Below are positions 4,780 through 10,472 of a DNA stretch of 10,472 bases, piece by piece. The position numbers and the translations under genes were made by a program. The notes under the pieces were generated by a model. It was not told the origin of the DNA, ran no database searches, and worked only from the letters and a program-made list of their open reading frames with translations. Origin of the DNA: an uncultured Clostridia bacterium (GTDB lineage: Bacteria; Bacillota; Clostridia; Christensenellales; Borkfalkiaceae); NCBI GenBank assembly GCA_947177495.1, contig CAMWUS010000036.1:1-10472 (forward strand), in the 5' to 3' direction. The stretch's first letter is position 1. The number at the start of each line of letters is the position of its first letter.

Positions 4780-7485
4780 ATGAAGACAACAAAGAGAAGA
4801 ATGTTGAAAAACGTATCTCTCGTAGCGCTCTCCGCAGTTATGGTAAGCGGCGTTGCGCTGACAGCTGCGGGGTGCGGCGGCGGTGGAAAACTTTCGCCTG
4901 ACGATACCATCACGGTAAATATTTTCTGCAGCGAATCCGACAAGCACACAAACCAAACCATTTGCGACAAATGGAAAGCAATGTATTCCCAAAAGATGGG
5001 AATTGACATTAAAGTCGATTTGACCACGACGACTTTGAAAGATAACTACTTCACGACCTTAAACAATACGCTTAACGGCGGTTTGGATAAGATCGCGGAC
5101 GTTATTTACCTTTCTCCTAAATATGTACAGAGATATGCAAAACCCAGACAAGGTAAACCCGTCGTAATGGATTTGACCGATTATCTCGTAACCGATGCCG
5201 ACGCTGTTCAGAACATCGGCGAAATTTGGTCGAGTGCGATTTCGTACTACGGCTACAACAAGGACAACGCAAATTACACTCTTGGTCAAGATGTGGTATA
5301 TAACGCAAACGGCGCGCAAGGTGCGGGCTTCTACACCGCAAGCGGTGCGGAAAAGGTTGGCATCTACGGTTTGCCGAAAGACTACTCCAACTTCTCCATG
5401 GGTTACAATAAAAAATTCTTCTCTAACGATTTGAAGAAAGCGTACGAGACGACGAAGGGTTCCACTCCTCGTAACGTTGAGAACGTGAGCTCCATCGCGT
5501 CCTCCGGTTCTTACGCTAAGAAATACGAAGGTTATAAGGACGCGAACGACTACGTTGCAACCTTTGCGGCAAGCGGCGAGTACAAACTTTCCGACGGCAC
5601 GACGAAAACGGCGACGGAAGGTCAGGAAGCTCCCCTCATTGCGATCGGTGTTCCCGTAACCTACAAACCCTTCAACTTCTACCGCTACGCAACCTTTACG
5701 CAGGCGCTCAACGCGGGCGACCCGATTGCTTGCGCGACGGACGAATTCTCTCCGAACCACGAAGGCTATACGGTAACTCTTCCCGGGTTCCCCGGCGACA
5801 CCTTTGAAATTACCGATCAGACGAATGCGAAAGCGACGAACGTTCCCTACGACGCAAGCATCGGACACAACGTGTTTACGTATGCCGAGTACGGCGCGCT
5901 TGTTTGGGCGGTGACCTATTACCTCAACACCTTCGATTGGGATTCCAACGATCCCACGAGCGGCAAGGGCGGAATCGCTAACGCGAACAAGCAGGAGCCT
6001 ATTTACGGCAGCGAGCAGTACGAAGGCGCGCAAGGCAATGCGCTTTACTTGCTTCCTTGGCTTGCTTCCAACGATGCCGATCTTATCGATTCGTCGGCAA
6101 AGAAATGCTCGAATGATACGGCAGGAAAGGATAAAAACGAAAACGCATACGCGCAGGGCGGTACCACCGCGGAGACGCGTAGCAAGAAGAACCTCGACGG
6201 CACGGACAGAAACGCGCAAGTACAGTACGGTATGAACAGTAAGAACTTCATGGAAACGTACGGTGCATATCAGGAATTCGGTTCCACTTGGAACGGCAAC
6301 TCCGGACACGCGGGCGACGTAGCCGATGCACAGAGCAAGACCTCTTCCGGTTGGGATTACTTCCGTGCAGGTCAGGCGGTGTTCTACGGGGCAGGTACGT
6401 GGGACGCTTCGGCGCGTAACGATACGAAGATGGACGTGTTCGAATTCGGTCAGATGCCCGCTCCTGTTTCCGAAAAGCTTGCTCTTTATACCGCAACCAA
6501 AGATGCAAACTACGATTCTATCATCTACAGCAACGATGACAAGGCGAAGGGCACGGGCGACGCGGCGAACGGCGACTACGATCAGCGCAGCGATAAAGCC
6601 GCAGGCAAGAAGGTTTATACCAAAACGGAAATCGTCAACAACCAAATCAAGCGTCAAGATAAATGGGCTGCCCGTATGGACTCCGTAGGTTATGCGGCAA
6701 ACGGCAGACTTGCAGAGCTCAAAGAGGGCGATCCGGAATATTGGAAGAAGGAAGGCGCCGCGTCTTTGATTGCCGCGCTTACGATCGGCAGAGAGGAGCA
6801 GGTAACCCTTACCTATGCGGGTGCGCAGCTTCCTAACTTCAAAGACCAGTGCTCCGATTTCTTGAATTATCAAACCGCTACGGACGGTGCGTTTAAAGAC
6901 ATGATCACCCCCGACGGTTTTGCAGACACGACGGATAAGACGCAGGGCAGAGCGATTTGGGATCATTATTACAATATCGCGCTTGCTATGGCGGCGGATT
7001 CCATTCCCACCTCTTCCAAGAACGGACAGACGGTTGAACAGTGGTTTGCAAGCAACCCTCAGTTCACCGACTACGGCGGAAGCGGAGCAGTTCGTTACGA
7101 TACGCAGTACAAAGACGTCGTGCTGAAAAACTTCACGGGTGAGAACGGTACGAACATTTCCTTCGCGATGAAGGTATTGAGAATGGTTTGCTTCACCTAT
7201 GCGGAACGCGACCTCAACATCAGAATGCAGTACGGGCTTAACTCGGCGAGAGACGCGAGTATGTACACCGAGGATGAATCGTGGATCAATTCGCTTGACG
7301 GTTCGACTTCGCCCAAGATGCTCGCATACCGCAACAAGCAGGAACTCACGACGGATCAAAAGATGAACTTTAAATCCTCCGCGGTGCTTGCTCGTAAGGA
7401 AAGCGAAAATGTGACGGCATCTTTCTATACGCCTGCGGTGTTCTGCATGCTGAGAGTAACTGCGGCACAAAACTCTTTGAAGTAA
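4780..7485 (+). CDS. Oversized CUT1-type sugar ABC transporter solute-binding lipoprotein
   Basis: Extracellular solute-binding protein expected to deliver an oligosaccharide to the two permeases encoded next. The 901-aa precursor starts with KTTKRRMLK, then a hydrophobic stretch (about 11-29) and a lipobox-like TAAGC with the lipidated cysteine at 32, followed by GGGG. Family 1 binding-protein features are visible. An N-terminal strand (TITVNIFC, 43-50) comes first. GIYGLPKDYSNFSMGYNKKFF (194-214) corresponds to the usual 'yglP...lyYNK.lF' block. FRAGQAVFYGAGTWD (528-542) corresponds to 'F..GkaAM...G.W', and MDVFEFGQMPAPV (551-563) to the 'yg..p.P' block. The protein is about twice the usual 420-550 aa. 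The extra length is spread as insertions, notably about 225-360, 385-520, 565-625 and a long C-terminal part beyond about 690. Codons TTA, CTA and TCA are almost absent, consistent with high expression. Substrate cannot be read from sequence; the neighbouring GH43-like gene suggests arabinose- or xylose-containing oligosaccharides (inference). Confidence 0.85.
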   Translation: MKTTKRRMLKNVSLVALSAVMVSGVALTAAGCGGGGKLSPDDTITVNIFCSESDKHTNQTICDKWKAMYSQKMGIDIKVDLTTTTLKDNYFTTLNNTLNGGLDKIADVIYLSPKYVQRYAKPRQGKPVVMDLTDYLVTDADAVQNIGEIWSSAISYYGYNKDNANYTLGQDVVYNANGAQGAGFYTASGAEKVGIYGLPKDYSNFSMGYNKKFFSNDLKKAYETTKGSTPRNVENVSSIASSGSYAKKYEGYKDANDYVATFAASGEYKLSDGTTKTATEGQEAPLIAIGVPVTYKPFNFYRYATFTQALNAGDPIACATDEFSPNHEGYTVTLPGFPGDTFEITDQTNAKATNVPYDASIGHNVFTYAEYGALVWAVTYYLNTFDWDSNDPTSGKGGIANANKQEPIYGSEQYEGAQGNALYLLPWLASNDADLIDSSAKKCSNDTAGKDKNENAYAQGGTTAETRSKKNLDGTDRNAQVQYGMNSKNFMETYGAYQEFGSTWNGNSGHAGDVADAQSKTSSGWDYFRAGQAVFYGAGTWDASARNDTKMDVFEFGQMPAPVSEKLALYTATKDANYDSIIYSNDDKAKGTGDAANGDYDQRSDKAAGKKVYTKTEIVNNQIKRQDKWAARMDSVGYAANGRLAELKEGDPEYWKKEGAASLIAALTIGREEQVTLTYAGAQLPNFKDQCSDFLNYQTATDGAFKDMITPDGFADTTDKTQGRAIWDHYYNIALAMAADSIPTSSKNGQTVEQWFASNPQFTDYGGSGAVRYDTQYKDVVLKNFTGENGTNISFAMKVLRMVCFTYAERDLNIRMQYGLNSARDASMYTEDESWINSLDGSTSPKMLAYRNKQELTTDQKMNFKSSAVLARKESENVTASFYTPAVFCMLRVTAAQNSLK

Positions 7486-7496
7486 CAAAACGTTGA

Positions 7497-7522
7497 CTCT
7501 CTCTCCGTTCGCGGAGAGAGAG
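7497..7522 (+). other. Stable 11-bp hairpin with UUCG loop between binding protein and permease genes
   Basis: CTCTCTCTCCG (7497-7507) pairs perfectly with CGGAGAGAGAG (7512-7522) around TTCG. No T-run follows (AACAATAAAAATAAGG), so it is not an intrinsic terminator. In malEFG-like operons such intercistronic hairpins protect the upstream message from 3' exonucleases and give more binding protein than permease; that role is inferred here. Confidence 0.8.
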
Positions 7523-7547
7523 AACAATAAAAATAAGGAGGAGTAAT

Positions 7548-8687
7548 ATGGAAGAAAACGTAACCGCTACGCAAGAGTTTGCGGCAGAAGCCGTAACGGA
7601 AGCGGTCGTTCCTGAAAAGAAAAAGAGAAAACCCATTAACCAACAAAAGTTGCAGGACAACATTTGGGGTTGGGTATTCTGCTTACCGCTTATATTCGGT
7701 ACCGTATTGTTTGTTTATGTTGCGCTTGTCATGGCGTTGTTGCTGTCGTTTACGAACTATAACATTTTCTCGGGCGGCGTTTGGGAGTTCCTCGGAAGAA
7801 TGTTCAGCGGCGACCAATCGGTTTTCGATATGACGATGGTAAGCGACCGCTTGCAGCAAGGTGCTACATACGATCCGTTCTATTGGTACAAGTACGCTTT
7901 TACGGAGAAGGTTTGGAACGGTCCCGGCGATTACTGTATCAATAACGGTATTTACGTAAACGCTATGGGCTACACCATGTTCAACACGGTATTCTATTTG
8001 ATCGGTATTCCGATTGGCATGGTGCTCTCCGTGTTCTTCGCGGTTTGCATGTCGCGCGACATTAAGGGCGGAAGTGTGTTCCGTGTGCTTTATTATCTTC
8101 CCTGCGTCGCGAGTACGGTAGCAATTATTTACACGTTCAAGCTCATGTTCGGGAAAACGGGTGTATTCAATACCTTATTGGGTACCGACGTTCCGTGGAT
8201 CATCGACGAGTCGTACGCATCGTGGCCGGCGGGGAATCTATTCTGGTCGCAGGGCTTGCTAAGTAAAACGATGATCGTTATCATGTCGGTTTGGAAAGGC
8301 TTAGGCGGCACGATTATTCTCTACGTTGCAGGACTTTCCGGTGTAAACAACGCCACGAAGGAAGCGGCGCAAATCGACGGCGCTAACGGTTGGACGATTT
8401 TCTGGAAAGTAACGATGCCCGATTTGTACCCCGTTATCTTCTACAACGTTGTAACTTCCGTCATCGGCGGTATGCAAATTTATGCGGAGCCCGAACTATT
8501 CTTCACGTCATCGACGCAAGTGAACTTGTATACGTCGGGATACGTAAGCCTCATTTGGTTCTACGGTATCAACGATCCCCGCGGTGCATACGCGTCGTTG
8601 GGTGCCGCGTACGGTATGATTCTTGCCGTTATCATCTTTGTGCTCACGCTCTTCCAGTTCTGGCTGGATTCGAGGAAAAAGGACTGA
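7548..8687 (+). CDS. CUT1 sugar ABC transporter permease, MalF/UgpA type
   Basis: Inner subunit of the sugar importer; it forms the membrane channel with the next gene's product. The 379-aa protein has a charged cytoplasmic N-terminus (1-40, with EKKKRK at 23-28) and hydrophobic segments at about 41-67, 144-168, 176-201, 240-263, 294-312 and 352-373. The signature EAA loop, EAAQIDGA (272-279, continuing to MP 290-291), couples to the ATPase. SFTNYN (67-72) after segment 1 and NTVFY (146-150) before segment 2 are typical of MalF-like proteins. The external loop between them is about 75 residues, longer than the roughly 45 I expect for the family, and the protein exceeds the usual 290-320 aa. 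AAGGAGG (7535-7541) lies 6 nt before ATG. No ATPase gene is in the window; in Firmicutes a shared MsmX-like ATPase often serves such systems. Confidence 0.93.
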   Translation: MEENVTATQEFAAEAVTEAVVPEKKKRKPINQQKLQDNIWGWVFCLPLIFGTVLFVYVALVMALLLSFTNYNIFSGGVWEFLGRMFSGDQSVFDMTMVSDRLQQGATYDPFYWYKYAFTEKVWNGPGDYCINNGIYVNAMGYTMFNTVFYLIGIPIGMVLSVFFAVCMSRDIKGGSVFRVLYYLPCVASTVAIIYTFKLMFGKTGVFNTLLGTDVPWIIDESYASWPAGNLFWSQGLLSKTMIVIMSVWKGLGGTIILYVAGLSGVNNATKEAAQIDGANGWTIFWKVTMPDLYPVIFYNVVTSVIGGMQIYAEPELFFTSSTQVNLYTSGYVSLIWFYGINDPRGAYASLGAAYGMILAVIIFVLTLFQFWLDSRKKD

Positions 8688-8692
8688 GGAGG
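8687..8692 (+). promoter_or_regulatory. Ribosome binding site deciding the second permease start
   Basis: AGGAGG overlaps the stop codon of the first permease and lies 8 nt before ATG 8701. This rules out the upstream in-frame ATG 8623, which lies deep inside the first permease gene. Confidence 0.85.
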
Positions 8693-8700
8693 AAAGGAAA

Positions 8701-9738
8701 ATGGAAAACGTTATCAATGAAAACAACGTTCCCGCTCAGGAAGAAGTTCATTATTCCACCTTCCGTCACGCGCTCGGTGCTGTGCTCGCTTTCTTCGGGT
8801 TTTCTTCAAAAACCCACCGCGCCAGCAAAAAACGTGCGAAGCTTGTAGGCGACATTGTTACATACATCATCTTGCTTTTCGGGGCGTTCATCATGGTCTA
8901 CCCGTTCTGGTGGATGATTGCAGGTTCCTTTACAAACAGTAGTATGGGTGCGGTCGGTCCCTTCGAAGGTTGGGCTTGGTGGCCTACCACGAGTACTTTC
9001 AACACCACTACGTTGTATGAAATCGGAGGATTTTATAACTATTTCGAGTTGTTCCGTAACGGATTTACAAGCTCGGAATTTGCGCCCGGGTACAGCTATT
9101 GGAGAGCGGTTCTCAACAACCTGATTTACTCCATCGTGCCAGTTGTGGTCGGCGTAGTCACCTCCACAATGGCGGCGTTCTCGTTCGCAAAAATCAATTG
9201 GATCGGCAGAAACAAAGTATTCCTGTTCCTGCTTGCGGCAATCATGGTTCCCGGACCTTCCATTATGACGGCGCAGTTCGTATTGTACGATTCCTTGGGA
9301 ATGCTCAACAATGCGGCGGTGCTCATCGTTCCCGGTCTGTTCGGTTCCATTATGACGGCGTTCTTCATTCGTCAGTTCCTGTATGGGCTTCCCACCTCCA
9401 TTATCGAGGCGGCGAAAATCGACGGCGCGGGATATCCCCGTATCTTCTTCGGGTTTATCATGCCGCTCGCGTTGCCCGCAATCATGGCACAAGGACTTCT
9501 GTCCTTCATGGGATGCTGGAACAACTACATGGGTTCGTTCATCTTTATCAATCAGCAGTCGGAATGGATCAACCTTCCGCACGCAATGTACGTTATGAAT
9601 AAGGTGTACGAAGGCAGACGGGACATGGGACCTGTCATTGCGGCTTCGGTTATGTGCGTCTTGCCCGTTATCATTCTCTTTGCTTGCTTCCAAAAAATGA
9701 TTATCGGCTCGCTCATGCTTACCGGTTCCAAAGAGTAA
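8701..9738 (+). CDS. CUT1 sugar ABC transporter permease, MalG/UgpE type
   Basis: Second membrane subunit of the importer. The 345-aa protein has an unusually long cytoplasmic N-terminus (about 1-50, basic around 38-47). Hydrophobic segments follow at about 52-73, 139-162, 172-195, 201-224, 253-275 and 310-331. The EAA loop EAAKIDGAG (236-244) leads into FIMPLALPA (252-260), the MalG-type coupling helix. The block YPFWWMIAGSFTN (67-79) is the usual 'P..wmi..Sfk' after segment 1. The first external loop (about 74-138) is rich in aromatic and Thr/Ser residues and longer than the usual 45 or so. Typical family members are 270-300 aa. The gene is 13 nt after the first permease and clearly co-transcribed; a terminator follows its stop. 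Confidence 0.93.
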   Translation: MENVINENNVPAQEEVHYSTFRHALGAVLAFFGFSSKTHRASKKRAKLVGDIVTYIILLFGAFIMVYPFWWMIAGSFTNSSMGAVGPFEGWAWWPTTSTFNTTTLYEIGGFYNYFELFRNGFTSSEFAPGYSYWRAVLNNLIYSIVPVVVGVVTSTMAAFSFAKINWIGRNKVFLFLLAAIMVPGPSIMTAQFVLYDSLGMLNNAAVLIVPGLFGSIMTAFFIRQFLYGLPTSIIEAAKIDGAGYPRIFFGFIMPLALPAIMAQGLLSFMGCWNNYMGSFIFINQQSEWINLPHAMYVMNKVYEGRRDMGPVIAASVMCVLPVIILFACFQKMIIGSLMLTGSKE

Positions 9739-9740
9739 TT

Positions 9741-9768
9741 AAAACGGAGCGGCAACGCTCCGTTTTTG
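9741..9768 (+). terminator. Intrinsic terminator after the permease genes
   Basis: AAAACGGAGC (9741-9750) pairs perfectly with GCTCCGTTTT (9757-9766) around GGCAAC, ending in five T (9763-9767). It starts right after the permease stop. With no clear promoter between it and the next gene, it may be leaky and set lower expression of the downstream gene. Confidence 0.85.
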
Positions 9769-9777
9769 CTTTCATTA

Positions 9778-9791
9778 CCGCAGCTTTGCGG
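9778..9791 (+). other. Small hairpin in the leader of the GH43-like gene
   Basis: CCGCA (9778-9782) and TGCGG (9787-9791) enclose GCTT. It lies between the terminator and the ribosome binding site of the next gene. The stem is only 5 bp and no T-run follows, so its function is unclear. Confidence 0.4.
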
Positions 9792-9815
9792 AATATCAAA
9801 AAGGGGAAAATATTT

Positions 9816-10472
9816 ATGAAAATGAAAAAATCAATTTGTTTGGCGCTTGCGTCCGTATTCGTGTTCTCCATGGCGGCGCTTGCCGCTTGCGGGGAGTCCG
9901 AAGACAAACCCAACGACGACAAAAACAACCCGTCGAATAATCCGCCCGTAGTCGATACGAACAAAGCGGTTATGCCCGTGGAATATCTCGAAACCATTTA
10001 CGAGGAAAGTTCGCGTACGCCTTCCGGTGTGGGCATGAACTCCACGCACGACCCCGTTTTCGTCGAGGCGAAAAAGGACGGCAAATCCGTTTACTATGCG
10101 TTTTCTACCGACAACGACCAATACGGCGTTCAGGTGAGAAAGAGCAATGACCTCTACACGTGGGAGAGAAAAGAACCCGCAATCAACGGGTTTACTTCTA
10201 CCACCAAAGAGGATGCGGTGAAAAAAATGTACCGCGACGGCAACGCGGAGCTTCAACCCGTTTATAACGTTGTAACGAGTTTCCGCGACTGGAAACCCAA
10301 CGACCCTTGCTTGACGCTTTGGGCGCCCGACGTCGTTCCCGCAACGAGCAACACTTCGCTCGACGCGGACGGCGAGTGGTGGCTGTATTCCTGCTGGACG
10401 GCGGGCTTCGGCTCCATGCAGTCGGTCATTTTCAAGTGTAAATCCACGGCGGGCATCGAGGGACCTTATTCC
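9816..10472 (+). CDS. GH43-like glycoside hydrolase lipoprotein, 5' part only
   Basis: Likely a surface-anchored glycosidase; the reading frame stays open to the window end (219 codons, no stop). A basic start, a hydrophobic stretch (6-23) and the lipobox LAAC with Cys25 mark a lipoprotein signal. A D/N/P-rich linker follows (about 27-45). The enzyme domain starts near 75. THDP (77-80) fits the first-blade GH43 motif with the general base at Asp79, followed by YYAFSTDND (93-101) and VRKSNDLYTWE (107-117). WAPDV (169-173) carries Asp172 at the position of the pKa-modulating aspartate, and WWLYSCWTAGFGSMQSVIF (188-206) resembles the arabinanase block 'YYLYYSVSTFGSxxSAIGL'. The general-acid glutamate should lie beyond the window. 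The closest match by eye is endo-1,5-alpha-L-arabinanase; other GH43 or GH32/68-clan activities are possible. GGGG (9803-9806) lies 9 nt before ATG 9816; ATG 9822 is an alternative start. Context suggests it makes oligosaccharides for the upstream importer. Confidence 0.8.
   Translation, partial: MKMKKSICLALASVFVFSMAALAACGESEDKPNDDKNNPSNNPPVVDTNKAVMPVEYLETIYEESSRTPSGVGMNSTHDPVFVEAKKDGKSVYYAFSTDNDQYGVQVRKSNDLYTWERKEPAINGFTSTTKEDAVKKMYRDGNAELQPVYNVVTSFRDWKPNDPCLTLWAPDVVPATSNTSLDADGEWWLYSCWTAGFGSMQSVIFKCKSTAGIEGPYS

Noticed and set aside
5059..7527. 822-codon minus-strand open frame opposite the solute-binding protein gene
   Set aside because: Its codons are the exact reverse complements of the plus-strand codons, so it stays open simply because the real gene avoids TTA, CTA and TCA. 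It begins with TTG in the UUCG hairpin area, has no ribosome binding site, and its product is Arg/Val-rich shadow sequence.
8623..8700. Longer N-terminus for the second permease (ATG 8623)
   Set aside because: It overlaps the first permease coding region and lacks a ribosome site; AGGAGG before ATG 8701 is decisive.
8806..9693. 295-codon minus-strand frame over the second permease
   Set aside because: It lies opposite a certain CUT1 permease with an EAA motif; the product is His/Arg/Asp-rich shadow sequence.

Overview
The window looks like chromosomal DNA from an anaerobic Gram-positive bacterium of the Clostridia type, perhaps an uncultured gut member. This placement is an inference. It rests on strong AAGGAG-type ribosome binding sites, Soj/Spo0J-type ParA and ParB, canonical parS palindromes, lipoprotein-type solute-binding proteins and a CUT1 sugar transporter with no ATPase gene beside it. 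All seven genes I accept lie on the + strand.

Left part (1-543): no convincing gene. Positions 1-230 hold about 21 degenerate copies of an 11-bp tandem repeat (consensus TCCGTAGGAAG). It is followed by two parS sites (296-311, exact palindrome; 337-352, one central change), a weak hairpin and a good sigma-A promoter (453-481).

First operon (544-4239): ftsH (membrane AAA+ zinc protease, TTG start), parA and parB, with 3-nt gaps. ParA and ParB, with the parS sites just upstream, form a complete chromosome-segregation module. This implies an origin-proximal location, although no DnaA-box cluster is visible. An intrinsic terminator (4294-4332) closes the operon.

Second unit (4251-9768): a long non-coding stretch with phased A-tracts, a near-consensus promoter (TTGACA-17-TATACT) and a roughly 245-nt leader. 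The leader contains T-runs, hairpins, a very short reading frame and an apparent intrinsic terminator before the first gene, so it looks like an attenuator or riboregulator. It precedes an unusually large (901 aa) lipoprotein solute-binding protein. A stable UUCG-loop hairpin sits in the gap before two CUT1 permease genes, and another intrinsic terminator follows them. Both permeases have enlarged first external loops, matching the oversized binding protein.

Right edge (9816-10472): the start of a lipoprotein that reads as a GH43-type five-bladed beta-propeller glycosidase, most like endo-arabinanases. It is cut by the window end. With the transporter it suggests a small glycan-use locus: surface cleavage of an arabinose- or xylose-containing polysaccharide and uptake of the oligosaccharides.
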